Below are positions 1 through 12,680 of a DNA stretch of 64,000 nt, piece after piece. The notes beneath the pieces were generated by a model, which was not told the origin of the DNA, ran no database searches, and saw only the letters and a list, made by a program, of their open reading frames with translations. This DNA comes from Cantharellus purpuraceus (taxonomy: Eukaryota; Basidiomycota; Agaricomycetes; Cantharellales; Hydnaceae): assembly GCA_025174535.1 (NCBI GenBank), contig JALBUN010000020.1, positions 496,001 through 560,000 of the forward strand. The letters run 5' to 3'. The stretch's first letter is position 1, and every line of letters starts with the position of its first letter. Made by a program: the position numbers and the translations under genes.

Positions 1-2197
1 GCGATACGGGGCTCTTTGTCGAGGTGGAGTGGGATTCGGTATGTCTTGTGAACGATGCGTGGGGAGGGCGATGATGTCTGATGGTTCGCGGCAGGCTGTG
101 TATGGGGAGGAGTGCAAGTTTGGGGGCGGCAAGACGATTCGGGACGGCATGGGGCAGGCGTGCTCGCGCGCGCGTCTGGGCGCCATTGACCTCTTGATCA
201 GCAACGCGCTCGTCATTGACCACTCTGGGATATTCAAGACGGATATCGGGGTGAGGGATGGGGTGATCTGCGGGCTGGGCAAGGCGGGCAATCCGGATAT
301 TCAGGACGGCGTGCATGGGAACTTGGTCGTGGGCTCGGCGACGGAGGTGATTGCTGGAGAAGGGCTGATCGTCACGGCTGGTGCGGTGGATGCGCACGTC
401 CATTTCATATGTCCGCAACAGATCACCGAGGGCCTGGCGTCTGGTGAGCTGCCATACCTCCCTTGTGTCATTGGAGGCTGATGGGTTCCGCAGGGATAAC
501 GACATTTATTGGGGGCGGGACCGGTCCTTCGGCGGGGACCTCTGCGACAACATGCACGCCGTCACCGTTTTATGTCCGACATATGCTGGCTGCGGCGGAC
601 TCGCTTCCCATCAACTTTCTCATTACGGGCAAAGGCAACGATTCTGGGCCTGAAGCGCTGGAAGACGTGGTCAGGGCGGGCGCTGCAGGCCTCAAGCTAC
701 ACGAGGTGCGTTGCCGTCGGGGGTGGTGGCGTCGACTGTTTTGACTGTGTGGGGTGGTAGGATTGGGGCAGCACGCCGGCGGCAATCCGGAATTGCTTGG
801 ATGTCGGTGATAAATATGACGTGCAGGTACGTCCATGACGTCTGTATTTTCGCGGCCAGACGACTTATCGGTCGTGCAGGTCAATATTCACACCGACACG
901 CTCAACGAGAGTGGATTCGTCGAGAGTATGTAGAACATCAGTTCGTTCCGCGAGGCGTGTTGGTGAACCGCCTTTGTCGCTCTAGGCACGATTGCGGCGT
1001 TTGGTGGCCGTACGATTCACACTTATCACACTGAAGGCGCAGGTAAGCCCCAACGGGTCACGTTCTGTGGATGTTCTCACTCCGGCGTGGTGCAGGCGGC
1101 GGACATGCCCCTGATATTATCGTTGTGTGCGAGCAAGACAATGTGCTGCCGTCGTCGACGAACCCGACGAGACCCTACGCGCGTAACACCTTGGATGAAC
1201 ACTTGGATGTGAGTGGTGCATGTGCTGCTGTTTGGGCGAAAGATTAAAAGTTTGGACTAGATGCTCATGGTAACAGTCGTGGCAGCTGTCGAGTCGGGTT
1301 GCGTGTCTCATGTGACGTTCACAGGTCTGTCATCACCTTGACAAATCCATACCGGAGGATCTGTGTTTTGCAGAATCACGCATTCGGGCGGAGACTGTAG
1401 CGGCGGAGGATGTTCTGCACGACACGGGGGCTATTTCGATGATCAGCTCGGACTCGCAGGCGATGGGACGCGTGGGCGAGGTCGTCAGCCGCACCTGGCG
1501 CACCGCGGCCAAGATGCGCGAGTATAGGGGCGCGCTGACGGAGTTGGGTGATCGTGAGGGTGTGGACAATGGGAGGGTGAAGCGATATGTGGCGAAATAT
1601 ACTGTTAACCCGTGGGTGTTTGGCGGGCTTTTACGTTTTTGCAATGTGTGCTGATGGCGATGGGGCAGTGCGATTACGCATGGGATCAGCCACTTGGTGG
1701 GACAGGTAAAGGAAGGGACGCTTGCGGATTTGGTGCTGTGGAAGCCTGAGAATTTCGGTGCCAAGCCGGAGATGGTGCTCAAGTCGGGTGTGATTGCGTT
1801 TGCGCAGGTGCGTGTGTGTGTGGATGCGGCGAGTGTGTTTACGATTTGGGATGCTTCCCCCCAGATGGGCGATGCGAATGCCTCGATTCCGACGGTGCAG
1901 CCGGTGTTTTCGCGGCCGATGTGGGGTGCGCATGCAGGATCTGCGGGGATGAACTCTGTGCATTTCGTGTCGCAGGTGTCGCTGGACACGGGGGTGGTGG
2001 CGGGGTACGGGCTGAGGAAACGGTGCGAGGGGGTGCGTGGGTGTCGGAGGGTGCGGAAGGGGGATATGAGGTGGAATGCGGCGACGCCGAGGATGAGTGT
2101 GGATCCAGAGACGTACGAGGTCACGGCGGACGGGGTGTTGATGGATGTGGAGCCTGCAGAGAGCTTGCCACTTGCCAAGTCGTACAATTTGTTCTGA
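1..2197 (+). CDS. Urease, 3' part (alpha-subunit-like region), 5' end outside window
   Basis: Hydrolyses urea to ammonia and carbamate in the cytosol with a nickel centre. The window opens inside the alpha region (FVEVEWDS, introns, [13 protein letters not shown]). Exons I assign: 1-38, 95-443, 494-705, 761-826, 880-925, 986-1042, 1096-1208, a 9-base microexon 1261-1269, 1325-1611, 1669-1807 and 1865-2197. All splice GT-AG in a single frame. Family motifs are present: metal-binding HVH (about 391-405), the carbamylated lysine in LKLHE (694-696), [15 protein letters not shown], the hinge CHHLD made only when the microexon is included, and SSDSQAMG. The end KSYNLF is typical of fungal ureases. 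Gamma- and beta-like parts should lie upstream of base 1. No break is visible, so I expect an active enzyme. It needs nickel accessory proteins, which are not in the window. Confidence 0.93.
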
Positions 2198-2472
2198 ACA
2201 GGACGTTGCCTAGCCTGGTATCAGTGCACTCGCATGTGTTTCAGCACCGGGTGTGACCCCGCCCAAGTGGTAACATGATGGAGTGCCGATCCGCCGTGGG
2301 CAACAGGCGCCGGCGAGAGGAGCTTTTCTAGTTTTGACTCTTACCTTGATCACCGTCTTCTGCCCTGCGTTTAAAACTTGCCCCGGGCAGTTGCCTACAC
2401 GTCTGCCATTCCACGTTCGCTCAACGCACACCGCTCTCTACTCTACTTTTTTCTTGACGACCTTTATACAAA

Positions 2473-4562
2473 TGGCGACAAAAACGGCCCTCGGTCTGGC
2501 CCTGCTTTTCGTGCACCCCCTTTTCTCCGCGGCCCACTCAGACCCCCTGCACCTCAAGCGGTCCCATCATGAGCACGCGCTCCACGTCCGCCAGTCTGCA
2601 GTCCTTGCCAGTGCTGGTGCCAGTTCCAGCACCTCCTCGTCTTCTTACGCGGGCGCGACCGCCGCCCCGGCGTCTGTCGCCGTCTCGGGCACCCTCGTCC
2701 CTCCAAGCACGCTTACCGCCACCAATCCCAACATCCCCCCTCTCAGTGCCCTCACCAGCGGCATGCCCAGCCAGGCAACGCCCCCGTTCACGTTTACCTA
2801 TACGCCTGGGGCCTCTCCGCCCGTGTCTGGCGCACCCCCGCTCCCCACCAGTGCGTATCTTATGCCCCCGTCTCACCAGGGGGCGCGTGTCGTTGACCCC
2901 CCGTGTCTGTTTAGCGACGCTGGACCGCTCCAAGTATCCGCCCCCGACACAGCTCGCTCCCACCGACACCCCAGAGGTCACCCAGTGGCTCAAGGAGCTT
3001 GATGGCGTGTCGATACCTGACATTCCCCCGACGACCGACGACGGTCTCTGCTCTTCAAACGCCGAGGTGTGTGCTGCGTCTTCCCACGGTCTGGGGGCGC
3101 TTTCTGACGACCATCCACAGGCCGCCGCTGATACGACGCGTTGCTGGTGGACGTGTGGCGGCTGCACGCGTAGCACCGACATTTTCAGTTGTCCAAACAA
3201 GATGGACTGGGGTGTTTCCTTTGACGATGGTCCCAGTCCGTACACCCCAATGGTTGGTCTTCGTCATGACATGTTGCTTTCGTTATATGACGTTTTTCTG
3301 CAGTTGCTCGACTATCTGAACCAGCAAAACTTGGACGCCACCTTTTTTGTCATTGGCGCGAGCGCTTACTGGCTACCAGAGGTCGTTCAGGCGGAATACA
3401 TGCATGGCCATCAGATCGCTGTCCACACGTGGCACCACCAGTACCTCACCACCCTCTCCAATCTGGAGATTGTGGCAGAGCTTGGCTACACTCGTGAGAT
3501 TATCAAGGCGAGTCTTTGTGGGATGGTTTGTGACATCTTGTTGACCCGCACCCAGGACATCATTGGGGTGACACCCAATACCTTCCGTCCACCCTATGGT
3601 GATATCGATGACCGCGTGAGGGCAATCGCCATGGCTATGGGTCTCACGCCCATCCTCTGGACTCGTGACCGTGAGTGCCATTATATTCGGGTCTGATAGC
3701 CATTGAATGGTCTCTCCTTTTAGAGCTTTCTGGCGCGCAGTTTGACACGAATGATTGGAAGATCCCTGGCGGAGAGAACACTGGCTCCGGCTCTTATGCG
3801 CAATTCCAAAGTATCCTGGCAAATGCCAGGTGAGTTTTGCGTCGGTGTTTCGGTCGTGCCTTTGTTAATGCTTCTTTCAGCACTGACCTTAATACTGGTT
3901 TCATTGTGTTGGAACATGATCTCTTCCAGCAAACCGTTGACCTCGCTACCGGTTATACCCTCCCGGCCGCTCTGTCTCACCAGCCCGCTTTTCATGTATG
4001 TACTCGAGATATTCTTCCCGTTTTCCCATGACACGTGATGTTTGAGGCATTTGGCTTTATGCGTTGGCTTTGCCAATGCACTGCAGAGACCCATCTCAGC
4101 TACCTTCGAGCAATAAGCTCGCTCATCTGATTCACCCTCTCTGCACACGTCTTGTCTGCATACTCTATACTGATGCGCGTTTCTTTTCGCAGTTAAAGTC
4201 GATTAGTCAATGTATGGGGCAGCAGCTGTCGGATGTGTACCAGGAAACGGCGTCGAACAAGACGCGTGGGGTCGTGGCGACGAATTGGACGGGGGCGTTC
4301 CTTGATGGGCTTTCGAGCTCTGGGAATGGGTCGGCGAATGGGAGCACGACGAATAGTGGTAATAGTGGGAGTGGGAGTGGAAATGGCAATGGCGGGAAGA
4401 GTAATGTGAGAATGGTCTGTTGTTGTTTTGCTTTTTGGCTAACGGGGGGTTGTTGTTGTGTGTGTGTGTGAATAGAAAAGCAGAGCGAGTCGGGCCGAGC
4501 AGAGCGCTGGCGTTCTTGTTGCGGGTGCGGTTGTTTTGCTGGCGAGTACGCTTTTCGTGTGA
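2473..4562 (+). CDS. Chitin deacetylase, secreted and GPI-anchored (CE4 family)
   Basis: Removes acetyl groups from chitin at the cell surface to give chitosan. The start at 2473 gives a signal peptide (LGLALLFVHPLFSAAHS), followed by a Ser/Thr/Pro-rich region. Exons I assign: 2473-2850, 2915-3066, 3121-3252, 3304-3507, 3556-3670, 3724-3829, 3881-3995, 4193-4405 and 4476-4562. NodB motifs run in order: SFDDGPSPYTP (motif 1), HTWHHQYLT (metal histidines), RPPYGDIDDR, and VLEHDL near the C-terminus. The intron at 3508-3555 uses a GC donor. The last 87-base exon ends in a hydrophobic tail (GVLVAGAVVLLASTLFV) after a Ser/Gly/Asn-rich linker, which is a GPI-attachment signal; reading through the intron at 4406 would lose it. 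The 197-base intron 3996-4192 is unusually long for this gene and could be mis-modelled. Confidence 0.9.
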
Positions 4563-5956
4563 TGGGATGGGTGGGTGGATGGGTGGGTTGAGTGCGCAGA
4601 GAGGGGGGAGGAGGGCGAGGACATGCGCGCATGTGTTTTTGAGGGATCGGACCCATTTATATGTGCCTTTTTCTCGATTTGTTTCGTGTCCTCTTTCGTT
4701 GAGGAGAGGCTTTTTTTTTTTTTTCGTGTCTCTTTTGCCATCATACCATGCCTAGCTAGGCACAACTACGTACGACATATCACCTCACACGCTCTCTCTC
4801 TGCCTCAGTACCCTAGCCCTAGCCTACCCCCTACTTAGATATCGTCGTCCATGCCAATCGAGTAAACGTACGTCGGTTTGTTATATATACCTCGATCGTA
4901 CGTCACGTGTTTCGTGTCTGTTATGTGATACCCGTTACCTCTAGGCGCCTTGCGGTGGGTTTGTGTGGTCTTTTTTTTTGGTTGTTGGTAATTTGTTGTT
5001 GTTGGGTGTGTTAGGGTGTGTGTGTGTTGGAGTTGGTGATTTGGGTTTAGGTTGGTTTGGGTTTTTTATTCTTATTTTTGAGGTTTGAGTGCTTGAGTGC
5101 TTGAGTTCCCTGACCGGTGAATACTACGATGGACGGAGGGGCGTTTCATTGGGTAGGTGGGTGGGATGTTAGTGATTGTTTGTTGTGCGTGGTGGCGCGG
5201 GCTTTGTGTGTTTATGACCGGGGAGTTGTGGCTCTTTTTTTTTTTTTTTTTTTTTATCTTCTTGATGATGAGTAATGAGATCCTTTTTGGGTTTTTGCAA
5301 GGGCTGAAGAGCTATGGGATTCTGATGATTCGTGAGATCTTTTTTTTTTTGCGATGTTGTAGGAGCGCTTCTGCACCTTTGTCGCTCAGCGCATGACCCC
5401 CCACATATGCGTTGATTCTTCCGGTCAATGGGGCGTTGCGATATGTCTGTCTGTTATCACTGCGGGTGACATTTTGCGCTGGTGTGTCTCCGAATCAAGC
5501 ATAGGCTGGTATCGTTGGGCTGGATTTGGTAGGACGGTAACAGGTAACAGGTAACAGGGGCTGGCGGTGTCCCTCCTACTCTGCTAGCCCTGGGAGGTTT
5601 GCTGGCTTTGCATTTGAGTTTCAACGTTACACGCATGCAGGCTAGAGAATAGTTTTTTTTTTTTTTTTTCAAAAGTCCCAGCTTCACATTCGAGTAGCGG
5701 TTCTCCCTCGTCAATGGGTGGCAGTGTGGCTTTCTCACCGTGTCAGCTAATACCCGTGGATCAGGTCCTTTATGTGACATAGGGACAGCTGGTTCCCAAG
5801 GTGTTCCGCAGAGTCCAATGAGGACAGTTATTATTAGCTCACCCATGAGTCTTCCCCTAGCTAGTTAAATATACTTGGAACAGAGCGAGAGACCTGCAGC
5901 GCCTCGCCATTGGGTGTATATAATATATATTATATCAGTGGTATCGGGTTCGATGT
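4563..5956. other. Gene-free 3' flank with low-complexity runs
   Basis: Downstream of the chitin deacetylase stop I see only T-runs (around 4702, 5235, 5340 and 5650), GT-rich stretches (4970-5040) and short repeats such as GAGTGCTT. Reading frames here look like low-complexity artefacts. The segment presumably contains the polyadenylation region of the upstream gene. A piece near 5105-5130 resembles the repeat unit found at 5957-6210. Confidence 0.5.
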
Positions 5957-6210
5957 GATTATTTATTGATGCAAGTGTGTCTTTTTTTGGGCGGGGAGGG
6001 TGCAGGGTGAGTTTTTGAGAAAAGCCAGAGTGTGAGCACCCTGACCGATACTACAATACGTAGTGGTCAAGTATTAACGATGATGGCCACGTGGTTACTT
6101 ATTGATGCAAGTGTACCTTTTCTTGGGTGGGGAGGAGGATGAGGATATGTGTGCAGGGTGCGCTTTGAGAAAGATAGAGTGTGAGTACCCTGACCGACAT
6201 TCACGAGTGA
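5957..6210 (+). repeat. Imperfect tandem duplication
   Basis: Two diverged copies, about 5957-6050 and 6093-6205. Each begins TTATTGATGCAAGTGT, has a GGGxGGGGAGG stretch, then TGCAGGGTG, and ends with GAGTGTGAG(C/T)ACCCTGACCGA. The second copy lies inside the inverted-repeat element at 6052-6328, so the first may be a truncated older copy of that element. Confidence 0.6.
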
Positions 6211-6328
6211 ATGCCCTTTTATAAGGATGTCAAATATGGTCGGGAGTCCCGGCCATCGCGCTCCACACACCCCGCGTTTATTCATATGCGTGGTCATCAT
6301 TGTTGATACTTGACCACTACGTATTGTA
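6052..6328. mobile_element. MITE-like element with about 40-bp terminal inverted repeats
   Basis: The left arm 6052-6091 and right arm about 6289-6328 are reverse complements with about 3 mismatches in 40. The outer ends read TACAATACGTAGTGGTCAAG. The total is about 277 bp with no coding capacity. TA at each outer edge could be a TA target-site duplication as in Tc1/mariner elements, which would make this a non-autonomous derivative. That superfamily assignment is inference. Confidence 0.65.
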
Positions 6329-6330
6329 TT

Positions 6331-7987
6331 TATTCTTTTTTTTGTGAAGCGAGCGATGATGTTGATGTCATCTCAGGTTGTGGGTGGTTATACAGGCATG
6401 ATAAATCGGAGTCCACTGTGCCCGTCTTTAGTGGTCAGTCCAAGCCGGTTGAAACTCGTCTCTTTGGATGGGCGGGCGGAAGGCAGAAAGTAGAGTGTAC
6501 CCCGAACTGAGAGAATGCCGATTGATTATGCCGAAAAACATCGTGGGTGAGTGCAGTTCCATAAGGACGACACCCTGTTCTTTTGGCGCCGACGCGTCTC
6601 GCTGAGTATCAGCCACCGCATACCATTTTGTGTCAGATCCGTTCAAAGTTGGATCAACGACAGAAGCAAACTTTGAGAACGAATGAGCATGGTGGATTCG
6701 AGGCTTTTTGGGGCATTGGACATGAATGGTGCTGGTGAGCCCTAGGCGTCAGCTGGGATTGGGTGGTATCCATCAATTTTGGAGTCATATGATGACCCAA
6801 GAAGATGTAAAATGAATTGAAATCGATGTGGCCCTGCAGTAGTGACATGCTTGATTGCTTAATCCGTCCAACAATCCATCTTCCAGAGAGATCAATCATC
6901 TCCATACCTATCAACGTGATGGACTTTGAGAAAGAAGGGGAGAGGGGGAGATGGAGATGGATCACAGTGGGACGTGAGTAGCCAGGTGCCGGCGAAGCTG
7001 ACGTGAAAACTGATGTTCCTGCTTTAGTTCTTGGAGTCTTATAGTGCCGGATCAGGGTGGTGAGGATGTAAGGTGCATGGGGCTCGGATGCAGGGTCCAG
7101 GAGAACTTTGACGTGGCATGCCAGATTCGGATGACAGTACGGAATTCGGATTACTTGATCTCGCCCGTCGAGAACGCCACAGCATCAGTGGTTCTGATTA
7201 ACAAAAAGCACATGGGGGCGGCGGCTACGTTTGTAGTGTCTCCGAAGGTGGAAGCGACCCCATAAGTGTTTCATATCCGCCCGAGGCTTCGGACAGCTAT
7301 TCATTGCAAGCACAGAAGAGCAGCAGAAGATGATGCATGCCTTGTACATGTGTCATGATGCACGACCACGGTGCTTCTTGACTCGGAGCATAGCAAGCCC
7401 TATAGGTATATCTACTATAGTGTAAGCATTAGTTTTAATTGGGCCTACGTCTATATCCCCCACTTGCTGTAATGCTTGCATGACGATTGGAAAGACGCCA
7501 AGTTTTTCTGGAAATCAAAGTGCTCAAGTTCCTACGTAGAGTTAGTGGAAGCAATTGGATGATTAGTAATGCACACGCCGTCGATATCGGGCTGCCCCAT
7601 CACTATGACCTACTGCACCATCACTTCTCTCTCTTTTGGCAGTTTCTAGCATTTAACTTCCCGCATATAGTGGGCATGCCATATTTGCTTGATTCCTGTA
7701 TCAACTGCCGCATGCAACCAACACCAATTTCGCATATTAGCACCTTTCCCACAAATATTTATGACGTTGCGAGGGAAATCGCTACAGGGCAGTTACCTCC
7801 TAGATGGGATGCCCTATCACCTGACGGGAAGTTGCGTTCTCGGGAGTAATTTCGGAGTTCGGACCTTTCCTCGCTCACACGCCGTCACAGTATCAATTGC
7901 CTTCTACCCATATATTTTCTTATCATTCCGACACGTAGCACCTATAAAGCAGATCATGGGCGGTCTTGTATCTGTGTTTTGGACCAA
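6331..7987. other. No gene recognised
   Basis: Only short open frames occur, for example 6428-6646 (-), 6654-6965 (-), 7044-7265 (+) and 7487-7849 (+). None shows a domain, signal peptide or splice pattern that I recognise. The last few hundred bases before 7988 should hold the promoter of the membrane-protein gene. Confidence 0.4.
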
Positions 7988-9548
7988 ATGGCCTCTCCGC
8001 CCCAGGCTGTCGCGCTTCCCAGCATGGATGCCTTGTATGGCGCACCCGCCATCGGCCTTCTTCTCGCCAGCTTGTCCGTAAAGTTTTCTTTTCTCTTCTC
8101 CGAGTTATTCTCATGTCATTACCACCCTTAGCATGTCGGGGATCGTGGCACTTCAAGCTTTCATGTACTACCGCAATTATCCAAACGATCACACCCTGCT
8201 GAAGTGTCTCGTTGCGTTCACCTGGTATGTAACATGCGGATATATCGTCAGGCCATCCGTGTTGCTCAGTCCCGGTGTCCAGCTTACTAGATCTCGCTCA
8301 TCTCGTCTCCATCGCACATTTCGTTTACTATCACACGATAACACATTGGGGTGTGTTTCCGTCTAGGATGAACACTGTGTCACATGCCTCACACATTTCT
8401 CTGCGATGCTTCGTCCAGGTGACGTGGCGGCGCTCAACAACTTGACATGGAGCTGGGGCATGATACTTATACTCCACACACTCATAATGGGCGTATGCCA
8501 GGGTTTCCTTATCTATCGCTTCAAGGTTATCAGCAACAACAATTGGTGGATAACGGCAGTGCTTGCCTTGGTGTCACTGCTACAACTCGTGTCTGGCATC
8601 ATTTCAGCGAAGAGGGCACTTGGCACGGGAATCACCCTGATATCGGCGGCAAGTTCGTAGAACGATCATCTCCTATGCGTGTCTGAACACTCATCAAAAA
8701 TGTGTCTTTCGCACGACAGGTCCACAGGCCAAGGTAAATGGCTTTCTTCATCACGCAGGATGGCTTGCTGACATGTGTCACAGGTTGAGGGGAGCGTTTG
8801 GCTCTTCAGGTGTGTAATAGAAATCCTGAAATAACTTGAAGAGGATATGTTGATTTATCAAACGCTTAGTGGGGCAGTGGGTGATGCTTTGATTGCACTA
8901 TCTCTTACCTACTACCTCCGCAAACGAACCGAGTCAGGCATGAGCAAGTGAGTGCTACCCCCTTACTATCGCGGATGGTGCGCTCATCCTATTCTTGGCT
9001 ATTATAGTGCCATTGTGGATCGGCTAATCCTATATATTGGCAGTAAGTAGTTCCTGTCCTTGGTTGTGCGAATGCCATCAATTGATTCCTCTTTTTCCCT
9101 AGGTACTGGGGCCTTTACCAGGTATGCTGACCGAACTAGTGGCTACCTATCCTGACCATAGGCATTTACCTCTAGTGTTGTCGCCTTTGGGAGCATTGCG
9201 CTCGTGAGTACTAACGTTCGCCTCTCGCCCAACTTTATTGATAATTGGCGAGCCAGTACCTTGCCCAGCCACATACCCTGATACAACTCGCTCTAAATTT
9301 CCCCCTCGGTCGGAGTAAGAAAAAGCCCCAGCTGATGCGCTGACATTCTACTGACAGCGTATCCATTGGCAGTCTACACGAACTCGCTTCTTTCCAGCCT
9401 CAACATGCGGCAGGCGTTAAGACAGTCGGCAAAAATGTTTAGTGACCGTGGATATACAGTTAGTTTTCAAAGAACCACTCATTCGGATTATGAGGCAGGG
9501 AGAGTACAGCCCAAGGTAGGCCCGTGGGTATGTATAACCGAACTTTAG
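7988..9548 (+). CDS. DUF6534-type multi-pass membrane protein
   Basis: Member of a large basidiomycete family of about seven-helix membrane proteins of unknown function. Exons I assign: 7988-8082, 8132-8224, 8283-8350, 8419-8652, 8720-8733, 8784-8809, 8870-8947, 9008-9042, 9103-9121, 9176-9203, 9257-9314 and 9373-9548. Phases agree throughout. Family landmarks are seen in order: LPSMDALYGAPAIGLLL, YYRNYPNDH, LDLAHLVSIAHFVYY, THWGDVAALN, SWGMILILHTLIMG, VEGSVWLF, GDALIALSLTYYLRKRT, VDRLILYI, and YTNSLLSSLNMRQALR near the C-terminus. The first intron (donor GTTTTC at 8083) is the weakest call. A further intron from 9516 could move the stop to 9644. No transport or receptor role is established for the family. 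Confidence 0.8.
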
Positions 9549-11396
9549 CTGATAGGTGTTCTCTACTAATGCACTTTGAAGCAAGCAGAGCAGATTCAGA
9601 TGGTCGGTGAACTACGATATCCAAGACATTCTGACCAATATTGATTGTTTCTCAGAACGCCATGAATTTCAAAACGGCGAATATCTCGTAAAAGGGTGTC
9701 TCGGGACACTCGTGCACGACTGTGCCAACCTATTTTGGAGGTGTTCTATCACCATTTACTTATTAAGCCGTAGCGTTGTAACAAGCTGTACCATCCCATC
9801 AGTCATTAAGTGTATCTGGTAACTGCGTTACACAGCACGTTCACATTGGAACGGCCCACATGAGAGTATGACGGGCGTCACTGGTCACTGGGCACTGCGG
9901 AAAAACACGGTGGTAATTCTATAAAAACGCTCCAGCAGAGAGTAGATGCGCAACCAGGGAATGACAAAGAGCCGCTCATATTATTGGAGCGGGATAGATG
10001 GCGGACAGTAAATGGAAGAACACTAATTCATCTGTACTGGCATCAGAAACAGCACGGCAGAGGTTGGGAAGATATGAGCTGCGGATCATGGAGGTGGACA
10101 GTGCGGGCTGGAGGTTTGTGAGGGCAGCGTGACGTGCACTGAAAGGAGGTGCCGGCATGAGATGATGATTGACCTGTTGCAATGGATCGCTGTTGACCCT
10201 TGCAGTGCCTTATACACCTTCTAGTTCTCGGGACATCCGAAGAACCTAGGTCTTCTGTTCGGTAGTAATCCCGGACCTTTGTCTCCACCCTCTGCCTCAC
10301 CCTCTGCATCGCCAGAAATCAAATCCGTGTGTTTTTCCTGCGTTCCTGCCTTGTCGGATCCTCCACCCACTGATATCGAGCGATCTTATGGGGACCTGCC
10401 TAGGCGGCCCGCAAGCCTTTCCACGAACACCTTGTGTGTTGCCCCAAGAATCCAATATATATTTTGAGAACCGATGGGAGATATATGAGTCCTGATGGGA
10501 GAATCACCACTGAACTTGACTATAGAAAAGCTCCAACCATGACCTAGTAACCATGAGACCATCCATCAGGCGAAGCCAGACAAGAGGGCAACATAACAAA
10601 CTAGCATCTGGGGTTGTGCGCTCCCAGACCCCGGGGCGTTTTCACCATCCGCATCAGTAACGGTGGTCTGTTATATTCTGATAGTGAAGCTGCTGGACAT
10701 AACGGGCTTATCAGCATGTCCCATTGTGTGTCGCATATTGAGACCGAGAATTTGTTAGGCTAATATCAGTAGAACGCTAGCACTTCACCTGATTTAGTGA
10801 CTCCGCACTCCGGCCAAGGGAAATTGAGGGCAAGATCTGGTACCCGACATGGCAAGGTACCGGCTTGCTAATGATCTCTGTATGCCGCAAAAGGACTGGC
10901 TCATACTTCGTCATCGCCCTTGTGCCTGGATGCGTGTGTGGGTTGGTGGCATTTGCATTGGCGAGGGGATGGGCTAATGGCGAATGTAAAGTGTTAATCG
11001 CAGTAATAATATATTCGAGTAGAAACAGATAGTATCTAGGATTCGTGGAAGTAGTTCGTGAGAACTAGTACACGAATCCCGTACATTATTCATACTCCGC
11101 TGACCGCGACAAGTTGCCGATTTATGCCGCGCCATCATCCAACATAAGGTCCATTCGGGTCAGCTAGCTATGCCTAATGGGAGAAAAAGTATCATGTCGC
11201 TCGCCGACCCATGGCTGATCTTTTGCAGAGGTAAGTGACAAGGCGACTATATGCCCTTTATTACAGGTTTTTGACTGCATGCCTGAACAACCAGATCCTC
11301 CCTAATATCTGTAGCACCGATCAGCAATGTTGATGCTGGTATAATGAAGACTAATATCTTGGGCTCTAATGTTATAAAGCTAATTTTTGATGAGTT

Positions 11397-11525
11397 CTTG
11401 GAGCTGTATGATACAGCTCCAAGAAATCAGCAGCGGTTCGTGGAGCCCACCTCACAACATCATATTGTGAGGTGGACTCCACAAATTGCTGCTGAATTCT
11501 ATCGTGTCTCGGCCACCAAGTGGCC
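11397..11525. repeat. Cluster of three perfect or near-perfect hairpins
   Basis: Hairpin 1 (11397-11423) has 12-bp arms CTTGGAGCTGTA/TACAGCTCCAAG and a 3-base loop. Hairpin 2 (11423-11500) has about 35-bp arms with few mismatches and a 7-base loop at 11458-11464. Hairpin 3 (11511-11525) is GGCCAC/GTGGCC with loop CAA. Both strands of this stretch encode similar peptides (around FLELYxTAPR and VRWxP), as expected from the inverted structure. Confidence 0.8.
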
Positions 11526-12256
11526 GGAAGCGATGCCAAATGATCCCTGTGCAGAAAGCAAGTGCCAATACCATGCACCATTTTCCATCGCTGAGCAATA
11601 TGTTAAGGGCTGGCATGTTGTTAAAGACTGGCATGTAAACATCTGATTTCCCAATTTTGACCGTGTGTAGGAATGTGATGGTGATGGCAGGGGGGTGAAA
11701 TTAACTGAGTATAGTAGCATCAGTCTCAAACCCCCTCACTGTGGCAGCACAGTTCCGAGTCGATATTGCTTTATGAATAGGACGGCGCGCAACTTGAACT
11801 TCCATTATCACATTCTGTTCTTTTTGAAATGGAAACGGCAGCAAAGTAGTTCTATGATACGATAGTGTGCGGCTTGCACCAGCATGAGTTGGATACTGTT
11901 CTTCGCACTTGAAATAGGATGATTACTACTCCAGCAGCTTTTTCCTGACTACCAAGCTCGTGGGCGGCAGTGAGTCTAAGCGCGAGAAACTAGGCACGAC
12001 AATGCTGTCCTTCGTGTTTGCTCTGCTGATTCGAAAGATGAGAGAGTTGTCATTATTATCATCGCTGCCTGTTTGGCCCTCTGGAATTAAGGGAATCGCT
12101 CGAGCTTTCAGGCTTCCACAGCGTGTGAGTGAAGACAGCCATGTATAACGGTTGAAAGCTGAGAAGTATCAGCTCAAATAAGATTTGCCGTCATAAGTCG
12201 GACCAATCCGCGATCTCGATGACAGTTCACAACATAGTTCCGGGACAGATAGTAAT

Positions 12257-12680
12257 GGGCGCGGCTCGGCCCAGCCTGAAGCCAGGGGCTTTGGCTCGGT
12301 TTGGCTCGGCTCGGCTCAGGCCGGGGCACATCAGACGAAGAAATATGTATTGATATTTGAAGGGAGATAAGAAACCAACCAAAGTAAATCTACCCATAGA
12401 TATCAAAAATGCATATGAGTCCGTGGTCTTATCATTCAGGTATCTTCCGGGCAGCCCTTTTAATGGACAGCAAAATGTTGATACTTGTCCTTTATATAAA
12501 GCTATTACATTATTAGAACAAGTATTGTCGAACAAGAACGGTATTTGGCCTACCAAATCTGGCGGCGCCAGCTCCAGCGCCACACGCCTCAGGCCCAGGG
12601 CCTGCTCAGATCACAGGCCGCCTGCCGCCCGTGGCTTGGCTCGGCTTGGTTCGGCCCACGGCTTGGGGCCGGGGCATGCT
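12257..12680. repeat. GC-rich GGCTCGGC-type repeat blocks flanking AT-richer sequence
   Basis: Blocks at 12257-12335 and 12560-12680 are rich in GGCTCGG/TTGGCTCGGC units, and both end in GGCCGGGGCA. The 220 bases between them differ in composition. This looks like a dispersed repeat or the two ends of a degraded insertion. I cannot classify it. Confidence 0.45.

Noticed and set aside
1694..2256. Second long plus-strand frame overlapping the urease end (Cys/Gly-rich)
   Set aside because: It is an out-of-frame shadow of the last urease exons; motif conservation is in the urease frame.
2538..3245. Minus-strand frame of 235 codons over the chitin deacetylase
   Set aside because: Low-complexity antisense shadow of the Ser/Pro/Thr-rich exon; no own signals.
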